Assembly: GCF_009856605.1 (NCBI RefSeq)
Contig: NZ_CP047242.1
Coordinates: forward strand, 3,230,001-3,294,000
Direction: 5' to 3'
Length of the DNA stretch: 64,000 bases
Source of the DNA: Trichormus variabilis 0441
Lineage (GTDB): Bacteria > Cyanobacteriota > Cyanobacteriia > Cyanobacteriales > Nostocaceae
Below are positions 1 to 8,095 of this stretch, piece by piece (positions within the stretch are counted from its first letter, which is position 1; each line of letters begins with the position of its first letter). Below the pieces are notes generated by a model. That model worked only from the letters and a program-made list of their open reading frames with translations. It searched no databases and was not told the DNA's origin. Position numbers and translations under genes: made by a program.

Positions 1-1
1 T

Positions 2-604
2 TTAAGTTATCGCTATCAATGGCTGTACGATTCCATATCTCGTGTAGCTGCGCTGACTGTGGGTGGAGAAGCCAGATTTCGGCAATTAGCTTTGCAAGGA
101 TTAACCATTGAGAAAAATACTTCTGTCCTTGATGTTTGTTGTGGTAGTGGTCAAGCAACGCAATTATTAGTGAAATATTCACAAAACGTAACAGGATTAG
201 ATGCTTCTCCCTTATCTTTGCGACGGGCTAGACAAAATGTGCCAGAGGCTAATTATGTAGAAGCTTTTGCGGAGAAAATGCCATTTCCAGATAAACAGTT
301 TGATGTAGTGCATACCAGCGCTGCTTTACATGAAATGGAACCGCAACAATTGCGAGAAATTATTCAAGAAGTGTATCGAGTTCTGAAACCAGGAGGAATA
401 TTTACATTAGTAGATTTTCACACTCCTACTAATCCTATCTTCTGGCCTGGTTTAACAGTATTTTTACTGTTATTTGAGACAGAAACAGCTTGGCAGTTAT
501 TAAAAACAGATTTAGCTGGTTTACTCACTGAAATTGGTTTTGAAGTAAGTAAATCAACTTTATATGCTGGTGGCAGTTTACAGGTAATTCAAGCTAAAAA
601 ATAA
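2..604 (+). CDS. class I SAM-dependent methyltransferase, 5' end outside window
   Basis: The reading frame is open from base 2, so the gene starts before the window and only its C-terminal 200 residues are seen. It has the class I methyltransferase fold signature: the glycine-rich SAM-binding motif I (DVCCGSGQ), an acidic residue after strand 2 (GLDAS), motif II/III around FDVVHTSAALHE and the post-motif LKPGGIFTLVDF. This matches the UbiE/Methyltransf_11 type of small-molecule methyltransferases common in cyanobacteria. A GTG at base 59 could serve as a start, but the residues before it (YDSISRVAA) fit the family, so I treat it as partial. The substrate cannot be told from sequence. Confidence 0.85.
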   Translation, partial: LSYRYQWLYDSISRVAALTVGGEARFRQLALQGLTIEKNTSVLDVCCGSGQATQLLVKYSQNVTGLDASPLSLRRARQNVPEANYVEAFAEKMPFPDKQFDVVHTSAALHEMEPQQLREIIQEVYRVLKPGGIFTLVDFHTPTNPIFWPGLTVFLLLFETETAWQLLKTDLAGLLTEIGFEVSKSTLYAGGSLQVIQAKK

Positions 605-774
605 AGTTTTGCCTCTGTGGTGGATGATTTTTGCCACAGAGTCCCAAAATCACAGTAGTTAATACCTGTCAAAAACAAATAATAAAATTATTAACGTGAC
701 AAATTTCAATGTATAAGTAGTGTCATCTTGACGTTAAGATAAACAGTTAAATTGTTAATTATTTGTATATTTTA

Positions 775-1611
775 GTGAAACGCGACTCCATTTTTTACCA
801 AATTTTTAAGCGATTTCCTGCTTTAATTTTTGAGCTTGTTGATGACCGTCCTGAACAAGCTCAGAATTATCGATTTGAGTCAGTTGAGGTAAAAGAAACT
901 GCCTTTCGTATTGATGGGGTCTTTTTACCTCCAGAAGATGCAACACCCAAGATAATCTTTTTTGCGGAAGTTCAGTTTCAGAAAGACGAAACTCTTTATC
1001 ATCGTTTCTTTACCGAATCTTTGACGTATTTGTACCGAAATCAGTCTCAATACGACGATTGGCATTGTGTAGTAATTTTTCCATCACGTTCTTTGGAACC
1101 AACTGATACAAGAACTCATCGAATATTTTTAAACAGCGACCAAGTACAACGCATTTATTTAGATGAGTTAGGTACTTCTAGTATGCCGATAGGCATCAAT
1201 TTAATGCAGTTGACGATCGCATCCTCTGAAACGATCGCACAGCAAGCGCGTCTTTTGATTGAGCAGGTACAATTAGATTCAACAGGCACACTGCCGAAAA
1301 ACGAGATAATAGACATTATCACCACAATTGCTGTTTACAAGTTTTCTTCATTAAGTAGAGAAGAAGTGGAAGCCATGCTAGGACTGACTTTAGAGGAAAC
1401 AAGGGTCTACCAAGAGGCGAAAGCTGAGGGTCGAGAAGAGGGTCGAGAAGAGGGTCGAGAAGAAGGGCGAGAGGAACGGGAAGCTGAATTGTTGAGAATA
1501 ACTGTACCTTTGTTACTAAAAACAGGGATGAGTATAGAACAGATTGCTCAACAACTCAAGGTTGACGTAGAAGCCATCCAACTTGCTGCACAGCAGAACA
1601 CGGACAAATAA
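775..1611 (+). CDS. Rpn-family / DUF2887 PD-(D/E)XK nuclease-like protein
   Basis: A 279-residue protein of the cyanobacterial DUF2887 type, related to Rpn recombination-promoting nucleases/putative transposases. The N-terminus (KRDSIFYQIFKRFP) is the usual family start, so I take the GTG at 775; the open frame extends back to a TTG at 763. The nuclease core is visible as FRIDGVF, then AEVQFQKDE (Asp ... Glu-x-Gln ... Lys), which resembles a PD-(D/E)XK active site. Near the C-terminus a 12-base unit (GAGGGTCGAGAA-like, about 1428-1480) repeats about four times, giving tandem EGRE blocks, a highly charged likely helical stretch seen in many family members and variable in copy number. Function in the cell is unknown; related Rpn proteins have DNase activity and stimulate RecA-independent recombination. 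Confidence 0.8.
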   Translation: MKRDSIFYQIFKRFPALIFELVDDRPEQAQNYRFESVEVKETAFRIDGVFLPPEDATPKIIFFAEVQFQKDETLYHRFFTESLTYLYRNQSQYDDWHCVVIFPSRSLEPTDTRTHRIFLNSDQVQRIYLDELGTSSMPIGINLMQLTIASSETIAQQARLLIEQVQLDSTGTLPKNEIIDIITTIAVYKFSSLSREEVEAMLGLTLEETRVYQEAKAEGREEGREEGREEGREEREAELLRITVPLLLKTGMSIEQIAQQLKVDVEAIQLAAQQNTDK

Positions 1612-1751
1612 GCGCACGGGAGATTGGCGTTTACAAGTTTTCGTCATTTTTACTGTAAAGAAGTGGAAATTATCAAGTTGATAAAGCTGATAACTGTTGA
1701 CAGTAAAAGTACTACTAAATTTGTGTGTACACTGTAGCTCTCTGGACGAGA

Positions 1752-3152
1752 TTAAATTAAACCCATGACTGTGCGGTAATGAACCTCGAATTGTTCCACT
1801 GTTTGAGATTGGCGATTAGTAGCCCATTCACTGAGGTGGAATAATTCTGTTCGTAATTTTTCAACGTCAATTGTCGTTACTTGACGATTAGCGATAATTT
1901 GTCGTCCATTTACCCAAGCACTATCGACAACATTTGTAGGACGACCTAAAACTAATAAACCAATAGGATCTGTACGCGGAACCAATGATAAATTAGTCAG
2001 ATCATAAAGTATTAAATCGGCTTTTTTACCAACGGTAATTGAACCGAGTTGATCCGCCAGATTTAGTCCCTTGGCCGCGCCTAAAGATGCCATTTCTACT
2101 GCTTGTCTGGGAGAAATCCAAGAGCGATAATCAAAGTCGGTGACGTTATGTAAAATAGACCCGATTTTAATAGCTTCTAACAAATCCTGTGAATCATTAC
2201 TAGAAGCACCATCACAACCAAAAGTAACATTCACCCCGGCTTGGCGATATTTTAAAATGGGGGCAATTCCACTGCCTAAACGTAAATTACTTAAGGGATT
2301 GTGAACGACTGTCGATTGGGTTTGTGCAAGAATATCAATATCAGTATCATTTAACCACACACAATGAGCTAGGGAAGTGCGATCGCCTAAATAACCAATG
2401 CGTTGCAAATGGGTAACAGCACTACAACCATATTTCTCTTGAGCAAGTTTTTCTTGGGCTTTGGTTTCTAATAAGTGAGAGTGACGACAGAGATTATAGC
2501 GATCGCTTAATTCAATACAACCTGTGAATAAAGCATCAGTACACAACTGTATCCCCGTAGGAGCAACTAAAATACTCACACCTGCATCTGGATGATGAAA
2601 CTGTCTCACAGCTTCTTCTACTAATTCTAAGGTGGCAGCAGTGGAACGGAAAAAAGGCTCATGGGTTTGGGTCGATTCCCCAGCAGGTAGCCCGGCGGAG
2701 AGGGATTGGTCTTGAATCAGGGGGGCGATAAAAGCCCGAATCCCCACTTCTTGATAAGCGCGGACTGCACTGGCGATAGTTTCTAACTCCTCTCCAGGAA
2801 TTAATACCAGATGATCTACTACACTGGTTCCCCCAGACAGTAAAGTTTCTACCGCCGTACCCAAGGCGCTGAGATAAACCTTCTCCGTATCCAAGGGGGC
2901 AAAATCATATAATTCTGCCAGCCATAACTCTAAAGGAAAAATAGAGATTAAGCCTCTTTGCCACATTTCCGATGAGTGGGTATGAGCATTGACAAAACCA
3001 GGTAGTAACAGCTTATGTGTACCATCAATGACAGTACCCACAACATCTAAATTAGGGGCAATAGCGGTAATTTTATCCCCTAAAATCTGAACATCGGTAG
3101 TGATGTAACCGTCGTCAGTAGCCAGCAGCACATTTTGGATAGTGAAACTCAC
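1752..3152 (-). CDS. amidohydrolase, TRZ/ATZ (cytosine-deaminase-like) family
   Basis: A 466-residue metal-dependent hydrolase of the amidohydrolase superfamily that includes atrazine chlorohydrolase, guanine deaminase and SsnA-type enzymes. Visible metal ligands: HTH at residues 57-59 in FVNAHTHSSE, a His in RHSHLLETKAQE, a His in SLAHCVWLND, and an Asp in FGCDGASSND. The C-terminal beta-sandwich returns after KKADLILYDL. Such enzymes hydrolyse C-N (or C-Cl) bonds on N-heterocycles or cyclic amides in the cytosol. It is divergent, with only 83 bases between starts, from an isochorismatase-like amidase and a cupin gene, which suggests a common control region and a joint catabolic role on a nitrogen-containing compound. 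The exact substrate is not recognisable. Confidence 0.85.
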   Translation of the reverse strand: MSFTIQNVLLATDDGYITTDVQILGDKITAIAPNLDVVGTVIDGTHKLLLPGFVNAHTHSSEMWQRGLISIFPLELWLAELYDFAPLDTEKVYLSALGTAVETLLSGGTSVVDHLVLIPGEELETIASAVRAYQEVGIRAFIAPLIQDQSLSAGLPAGESTQTHEPFFRSTAATLELVEEAVRQFHHPDAGVSILVAPTGIQLCTDALFTGCIELSDRYNLCRHSHLLETKAQEKLAQEKYGCSAVTHLQRIGYLGDRTSLAHCVWLNDTDIDILAQTQSTVVHNPLSNLRLGSGIAPILKYRQAGVNVTFGCDGASSNDSQDLLEAIKIGSILHNVTDFDYRSWISPRQAVEMASLGAAKGLNLADQLGSITVGKKADLILYDLTNLSLVPRTDPIGLLVLGRPTNVVDSAWVNGRQIIANRQVTTIDVEKLRTELFHLSEWATNRQSQTVEQFEVHYRTVMGLI

Positions 3153-3235
3153 AGATTTTAACCTTAATTAAGTAATTAAACGCTCAATATGATTTCAAGG
3201 TACAAAATAGTAATTATGTTGGGTGATGCAATTTT

Positions 3236-4030
3236 ATGGATCAGTCTTTACGCACATTGGGAGTAGCGCCAAATGCTTGGATGGTGAATCAAGCGATCGC
3301 AGATATCACTCGTCCGCAAAAGACCCCACAACCCGTTATCTTATCAACAGAAACCAAAACTCTGCGCCTAGACTTGGCAAAAACAGCCATTATTGTCATA
3401 GATATGCAAAACGACTTCTGTCACCCAGATGGTTGGTTAGCCCATATCGGCGTAGATGTGACACCAGCAGCTAAACCCATCGTACCTTTAAATAATTTAC
3501 TGCCAGAATTGCGTGCGGTTGGTGTGCCTGTAATTTGGTTAAATTGGGGCAATCGTCCCGACTTACTGAACATTAGCGCCAATTTACTTCATGTTTACAA
3601 TCCTACAGGAGAGGGGGTGGGGTTAGGCGATCGCTTACCCAAAAACGATGCTAGAGTACTGATGGCAGGTAGTTGGGCGGCAGCAGTCGTAGACGAACTC
3701 CAGCAATTACCACAAGACATTTGTGTGGATAAATACCGCATGAGTGGCTTTTGGGACACACCTTTAGATAGTATTTTAAAAAACCTGGGAATTACAACAA
3801 TATTGTTTGCTGGCGTTAACGCTGATCAATGCGTACTGACTACCTTATGTGATGCTAACTTCTTAGGATACGACTGTATTTTAGTCAAAGATTGTACTGC
3901 TACAACTTCTCCCGATTATTGTTGGTTAGCGACCTTATATAACGTTAAACAATGCTTTGGTTTTGTTAGTGATTCACAAGCAATTTTCACAGCCCTAAAT
4001 CACCCTGAAGCCACAGGAAGGGATAAATAA
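3236..4030 (+). CDS. isochorismatase-like cysteine hydrolase
   Basis: A 264-residue protein of the isochorismatase-like hydrolase family (N-carbamoylsarcosine amidase, ureidoacrylate amidase RutB, nicotinamidase relatives). The Asp-Lys-Cys triad is visible: Asp56 in VIDMQNDF, a Lys near residue 165 in VDKYRMSGFWDTPL, and a Cys near 198 in GVNADQCVLTT. The N-terminal 50 residues form an extension ahead of the core, as in RutB/biuret hydrolase-type enzymes. Members cleave amide bonds in carbamoyl or ureido intermediates. The stop codon is directly followed by the ATG of the cupin gene, so the two are translationally coupled. Divergent to the amidohydrolase at 1752-3152. An open frame in another register beginning at 3223 is a shadow. 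Confidence 0.88.
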   Translation: MDQSLRTLGVAPNAWMVNQAIADITRPQKTPQPVILSTETKTLRLDLAKTAIIVIDMQNDFCHPDGWLAHIGVDVTPAAKPIVPLNNLLPELRAVGVPVIWLNWGNRPDLLNISANLLHVYNPTGEGVGLGDRLPKNDARVLMAGSWAAAVVDELQQLPQDICVDKYRMSGFWDTPLDSILKNLGITTILFAGVNADQCVLTTLCDANFLGYDCILVKDCTATTSPDYCWLATLYNVKQCFGFVSDSQAIFTALNHPEATGRDK

Positions 4031-4486
4031 ATGCAAGCTACTCGTTGCGTAATTCCTGTTATTAAATCTCCCAAAGATTACCAAGTATATCGTATTAGCC
4101 CTCACGATACAAATCGATTAGCAATTATTTTTGATTCCACCAATGCCAATACTTCCCTAACCTGCTGCGTAGAAATTTTTGAAGTCGGTGGACAAACACC
4201 CCCTAATCGACATCAATGGGCGGTAGAAATGTTTTTTGTCATCAAAGGGGAAGGTATAGCCATGTGTGACGGCAAAAAAGTTCCCATTAAAGCCGGAGAT
4301 AGTTTATTAGTACCTCCCACCGGCACCCATTTAATCAAAAATACAGGCTCTAGTCGCCTGTACACATTAACAATTATGGTTCCTAACGAAGACTTCGCCG
4401 AACTAATTCGTAGTGGTACACCCTTAGAGTTAGATGCAGAAGATATGGCAGTACTCGGCAGATTAGATGCTTTGATGACTTGCTAA
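4031..4486 (+). CDS. cupin-domain protein
   Basis: A 151-residue single-domain cupin. Cupin motif 1 is seen as NRHQWAVEMFFVIKGEG (His, then Glu, with a Gly) and motif 2 as GDSLLVPPTGTHLIKNTG (Pro ... His ... Asn), which would form a metal-binding jelly roll. It begins at the base following the stop codon of the isochorismatase-like hydrolase and so is almost surely cotranscribed and coupled with it. Small cupins in such settings either bind metal and act as isomerases/dioxygenases or bind the pathway ligand. No substrate can be assigned from sequence. Confidence 0.85.
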   Translation: MQATRCVIPVIKSPKDYQVYRISPHDTNRLAIIFDSTNANTSLTCCVEIFEVGGQTPPNRHQWAVEMFFVIKGEGIAMCDGKKVPIKAGDSLLVPPTGTHLIKNTGSSRLYTLTIMVPNEDFAELIRSGTPLELDAEDMAVLGRLDALMTC

Positions 4487-4968
4487 AGGTTAGAGACTAG
4501 AAGTTAGTATTTTTACTTCCCAGTCCCCAATCCCCAGTCCCCAAGCATTGCCCACCAAAACCATGATTACTAAGTAATTAGGGCGTTGCTGATTAGTGGG
4601 ATGATTTTTTTGTCTCACGCATACCGCTAACGCGGAACCCGAAGGGTAGAATCAATATTCTGCTTTGTACAAAAGTCCCAATTCATCCCGCATTTTTGAA
4701 TTGGTATTATCCCTGGCTTCTCCAAGAAGTCGGGGATTTATAGTTTGTGAGTACAACCTTGTCAGAAAAAACTCCAAGAAGAATTATTTCTCAAGGATGG
4801 TTAAACCTTAATAAATCATTCTTAGGGCTTATTGAATATTAATGATTTGCCTGAAAAATGTTTTAACAGGAACTATTTGTTTTTTTGTATATACCATATT
4901 GCAGATCCGATATTGAACATTTAGAGTTTAAAGTTATTAGTGAGAGGAAACTAGGAAAATATGAGTTC
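4487..4968. repeat. gene-free spacer with several dispersed cyanobacterial repeats
   Basis: About 480 bases hold no convincing gene. Seen here: a heptanucleotide-type run of CCCCAATCCCCAGTCCCC at about 4519-4543; a GC-rich dispersed repeat with CCGCTAACGCGG at about 4612-4650 that resembles segments found inside the NRPS gene at 49145-49171; a fragment ending AATTGGTATTA (4700-4710) like a MITE end; and a hairpin GGCTTCT-CCAA-AGAAGTC with C/G-rich flanks at 4711-4737. These are typical intergenic repeats of Nostocales. Confidence 0.6.
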
Positions 4969-5727
4969 ATGCCAGATAAGCAGAATTTAGAAGAAAGGTT
5001 AATATCTCAGGTAGCTGAAAGAAGCATATCAAATCAGCTAGATACAGCCGAGCAAATTGACATTTATGTCCAAACTGATATTTTAAAAGTAGTTCAAGGA
5101 CAAGCTGATGGCGTGACAGTTAGTGGTCAAGGCTTAGTAACTAAACAAAATATCCGTGTTCAAGAAATCCAAGTAAAAACAGATAGTATTGCTATCAATC
5201 CACTAAGTGCCATTTTTGGAGAAGTTCAACTAGATAAGCCTGTAAATTTAACTGCTCGTGTCATTCTCACAGAAGCCGATATTAATTCTGCACTTACATC
5301 TGATTTTACTCGTAATTTTATGCAAGATTTCGAGTTAAAAGTGGATAGAGAAATTATTAGTTTTGAAATGCAAGATATGCAAATATTTTTGCCTAGTGAT
5401 GGACAGATGGGCTTTCGCGGTAATTTTTTATTAAAAGAGAAGAATCATCGGCGATCACTTGGTTTTACTGCTATGCTTCGTCCCCGAACTCATTCCCAAC
5501 CTATAATATTAGAAAGTTTCCATTGTACTCAAGGAGAAGGGGTTTCTTTAGAATTAATTATGACATTGGTGCAGAAAGCTCAAGAACTAGTAAATCTCCC
5601 TTATCTTGTTTGGGAAGGCATGAAGATTCGTATTAAAAATATGGAAATTCGCCAAAGTATATTGATACTTTTATTAGAAGTAAATCTCGCTCAATTACCA
5701 GAATCAATCATGGAAAATTCCGATTAA
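4969..5727 (+). CDS. DUF2993 (LmeA-like) domain protein
   Basis: A 252-residue protein of the DUF2993 family, common and multi-copy in cyanobacteria. The family-typical start (MPDKQNLEERLIS) is the ATG at 4969; an upstream TTG at 4885 would add 28 residues without family resemblance, and an AGGAAA lies about a dozen bases before 4969. The segment QIDIYVQTDILKVVQGQADGVTVSGQGL is the conserved core. Actinobacterial LmeA of the same Pfam family binds phospholipids in the periplasm, so a lipid-binding role is possible, but there is no signal peptide here. No operon partner is evident: crtO follows after 108 bases. Confidence 0.8.
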   Translation: MPDKQNLEERLISQVAERSISNQLDTAEQIDIYVQTDILKVVQGQADGVTVSGQGLVTKQNIRVQEIQVKTDSIAINPLSAIFGEVQLDKPVNLTARVILTEADINSALTSDFTRNFMQDFELKVDREIISFEMQDMQIFLPSDGQMGFRGNFLLKEKNHRRSLGFTAMLRPRTHSQPIILESFHCTQGEGVSLELIMTLVQKAQELVNLPYLVWEGMKIRIKNMEIRQSILILLLEVNLAQLPESIMENSD

Positions 5728-5835
5728 AAATACCAGTAAAATTACCTGTAGTTTATTTACTAATAACTATCAAGGTTGTAATTTCGTTTTACCCTTTGTA
5801 ATATTATCAAGCCACTCTAATTCAAGATAACAAAT

Positions 5836-7533
5836 ATGCAAGAGTATGATGTTGTAATGATTGGTGCAGGACATAACGGGCTAGTTTGCGCCGCTTATTT
5901 GCTGAAAGCTGGCTATAGTGTCCTGCTGCTCGAAAAGCGTTCTGTTCCGGGTGGTGCAGCTACAACAGAGGAGTGTCTGCCAAAAGAAGCACCAGGATTT
6001 AAATTTAATTTGTGTGCGATTGACCACGAATTTATTCACCTGGGGCCAGTTGTTGAGGAATTAGAACTGGGGAAATATGGCCTGGAATATTTAGAGTGTG
6101 ATCCAGTTGTTTTCTGTCCTCATCCTGATGGCAAGTATTTTTTAGCTCATAAATCTTTAGAAAAAACTTGTGCAGAAATCGCTCGGTATAGCGAACGTGA
6201 TGCTAAAAAATATGCCGAGTTTACCGAATATTGGCAACGGGCAATAGGCGCAATGATTCCTATGTTTAATGCCCCGCCAAAATCAATTATCGATATTGTT
6301 GGTAATTACGATATCACGAAATTCAAGGACTTATTTTCAGTCATCGGTTCTCCTAACAAAACGCTGGACTTCATTCGCAATATGTTAACCAGCGCAGAAG
6401 ATATTCTCAATGAGTGGTTTGATTCGGAATTTCTCAAAGCACCCTTAGCAAGATTAGCATCAGAACTCGGCGCGCCTCCGTCTCAGAAAACCATTGCCAT
6501 CGGTGCAATCATGATGGCGATGCGTCACAATCCTGGGATGGCTAGACCTCGCGGCGGTACTGGCGCATTAATCAAAGCTTTGGTGAATTTGGTCACAAGT
6601 AAAGGCGGTGTGATTCTCACAGACCAACACGTTGAAAAAGTCTTGATTGATGATGGTAAAGCCGTTGGTGTGCGAGTGGGCGGTGGTACAGAATATCGTG
6701 CTAAATATGGTGTGATTTCTAACATCGACGCAAAACGGTTATTTTTGCAAATGACCGATAAAAGTGATGTAGATGCAGCCGACCCGGATTTATGGGAAAG
6801 ATTGGAACGGCGCGTTGTCAACAATAATGAAACCATTCTGAAGATAGATTTGGCATTAGATGAACCTTTGCGCTTTCCTTTCCACGCTCATAAAGATGAA
6901 TACTTGGTTGGGTCTATCTTAATTGCCGATTCTGTAGCCCATGTGGAACAAGCACATAGTAAATGTACCTTGGGAGAAATTCCTGATTCTGACCCATCGA
7001 TGTATGTAGTTATGCCTAGCTATCTCGACCCCACACTAGCACCTTCTGGCAAACATACTGTGTGGATTGAATTTTTCGCCCCTTATCAAATCGCTGGTGC
7101 AGAAGGTACTGGTTTCAAAGGTACTGGTTGGACGGACGAATTGAAAAACCAAGTTGCAGACAAGGTTGTTGATAAATTGGCAACTTATGCGCCAAATGTC
7201 AAAACATCAACTATTGCCCGGCGTGTAGAAAGCCCGGCGGAATTGGGAGAAAGACTAGGTGCATATAAAGGTAATTATTACCACATTGATATGACCTTGG
7301 ATCAAATGGTCTTTTTCCGTCCCTTGCCAGAAATAGCTAACTACAAAACCCCCATCGATAATTTATTTCTCACTGGTGCAGGTACTCATCCCGGTGGTTC
7401 GATTTCGGGAATGCCAGGACGCAACTGTGCGCGGGTATTTTTGCAGACTAAGCACCCCATTACTCAGACTCTCAAGGATGCGAGGGATTCGATTAAGTCA
7501 ACAGTTGAGTCAGTGTTTGGGATTAATCAATAG
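5836..7533 (+). CDS. crtO: CrtO-type beta-carotene ketolase
   Basis: A 565-residue FAD-dependent oxidoreductase of the phytoene-desaturase-like group. The N-terminal dinucleotide-binding motif GAGHNG is at residues 10-15, followed by the acidic strand end LLLEKR and GGAATTEE; the C-terminal FAD-closing segment FLTGAGTHPGGSISGMPGRN is seen near residue 515. Length and the sequence around CAIDHEFIHLGP match cyanobacterial CrtO, which adds a 4-keto group to beta-carotene giving echinenone in thylakoid and cell membranes. It is unrelated to the di-iron ketolase CrtW. Echinenone is a photoprotective pigment and a ligand option for the orange carotenoid protein. Located just upstream of a regulator and the D1' gene, a possibly stress-related neighbourhood. 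Alternative: another carotenoid oxidase of the same fold, less likely. Confidence 0.9.
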   Translation: MQEYDVVMIGAGHNGLVCAAYLLKAGYSVLLLEKRSVPGGAATTEECLPKEAPGFKFNLCAIDHEFIHLGPVVEELELGKYGLEYLECDPVVFCPHPDGKYFLAHKSLEKTCAEIARYSERDAKKYAEFTEYWQRAIGAMIPMFNAPPKSIIDIVGNYDITKFKDLFSVIGSPNKTLDFIRNMLTSAEDILNEWFDSEFLKAPLARLASELGAPPSQKTIAIGAIMMAMRHNPGMARPRGGTGALIKALVNLVTSKGGVILTDQHVEKVLIDDGKAVGVRVGGGTEYRAKYGVISNIDAKRLFLQMTDKSDVDAADPDLWERLERRVVNNNETILKIDLALDEPLRFPFHAHKDEYLVGSILIADSVAHVEQAHSKCTLGEIPDSDPSMYVVMPSYLDPTLAPSGKHTVWIEFFAPYQIAGAEGTGFKGTGWTDELKNQVADKVVDKLATYAPNVKTSTIARRVESPAELGERLGAYKGNYYHIDMTLDQMVFFRPLPEIANYKTPIDNLFLTGAGTHPGGSISGMPGRNCARVFLQTKHPITQTLKDARDSIKSTVESVFGINQ

Positions 7534-7546
7534 TCCGTGGTCAACA

Positions 7547-7573
7547 GTTGACGGTTGACGGTTGACGGTTGAC
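7547..7573. repeat. heptanucleotide tandem repeat (GTTGACG)
   Basis: Almost four copies of GTTGACG directly after crtO. This is a short tandemly repeated repetitive (STRR) sequence of the kind dispersed through Nostocales genomes. Confidence 0.85.
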
Positions 7574-7579
7574 TACTGA

Positions 7580-7609
7580 TGACAAACTTTAATCGTATTT
7601 AGCTATAAT
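7580..7609 (+). promoter_or_regulatory. candidate sigma-70-type promoter for the ArsR gene
   Basis: TGACAA (7580-7585) and TATAAT (7604-7609) are separated by 18 bases, placing a start of transcription about 40 bases upstream of the ArsR-family gene. Predicted by eye. Confidence 0.45.
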
Positions 7610-7656
7610 ACCAACTAGTTATTAAACGCTTTTTGTGTCGGCAATTAAATCTCACT

Positions 7657-8019
7657 ATGCCAAAAACAAAGCCATCCCAGGCTGATCCGTCTGTTCTTGT
7701 GGCGGTTGCTGACTATTTTAAGGTACTATCGGAGTCCAGTCGATTACAGATTTTGTCTTGTCTCAAGTCAGGGCCGATGAATGTCATGGAAATTGCGGAG
7801 GCGACTGGCTTAGGACAGGCAAATTTGTCTAAGCATTTGAAAGTTTTAACTCAAGCAGGTCTGGTATCTCGTCAGCCTAAGGGTACTAGCGCTTACTACG
7901 AGATTACTGATCCAATGATATTTGAACTTTGTGAGTTAGTATGCGATCGCATTAGTCAACGTTTAATACAGCAGGCTAAGAGTCTGAAAGCCCTTCAAGA
8001 GAAAACACCGATTTTTTAA
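7657..8019 (+). CDS. ArsR/SmtB-family winged-helix regulator
   Basis: A 120-residue ArsR-type DNA-binding protein. The recognition region is GLGQANLSKHLKVLTQAGLVSRQPKG, followed by a wing ending AYYEITD. I start it at the ATG at 7657; a GTG at 7633 would add eight residues. The classical alpha-3 metal motif ELCVC and the alpha-5 Asp-x-His motif of metal sensors are not present; there are Cys residues in LSCLK and ELCELVCDR, which could sense redox state or a metal in another way (inference). It converges with the D1' psbA gene and the two share a hairpin terminator. Its targets are unknown; the neighbouring crtO or psbA are candidates only by position. Confidence 0.88.
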   Translation: MPKTKPSQADPSVLVAVADYFKVLSESSRLQILSCLKSGPMNVMEIAEATGLGQANLSKHLKVLTQAGLVSRQPKGTSAYYEITDPMIFELCELVCDRISQRLIQQAKSLKALQEKTPIF

Positions 8020-8045
8020 AAATCACATAGTCATCTAATAAATAA

Positions 8046-8067
8046 AGCACCCTAAAATTAGGGTGCT
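8046..8067. terminator. bidirectional hairpin terminator
   Basis: A perfect inverted repeat with 10-base arms (AGCACCCTAA / TTAGGGTGCT) and a two-base centre lies between the converging ArsR and psbA genes. It can end transcription from both sides. Confidence 0.75.
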
Positions 8068-8095
8068 ATCTACTAAGCAGTATACACAGGAGAAA

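Noticed and set aside
1428..1480. Tandem repeat considered as a CRISPR array
   Set aside because: Units are 12 bases without spacers and lie in frame inside a coding gene.
5836..7533. Call as phytoene desaturase CrtI
   Set aside because: The FAD fold is shared, but the length and the segments after the dinucleotide motif agree better with cyanobacterial CrtO.
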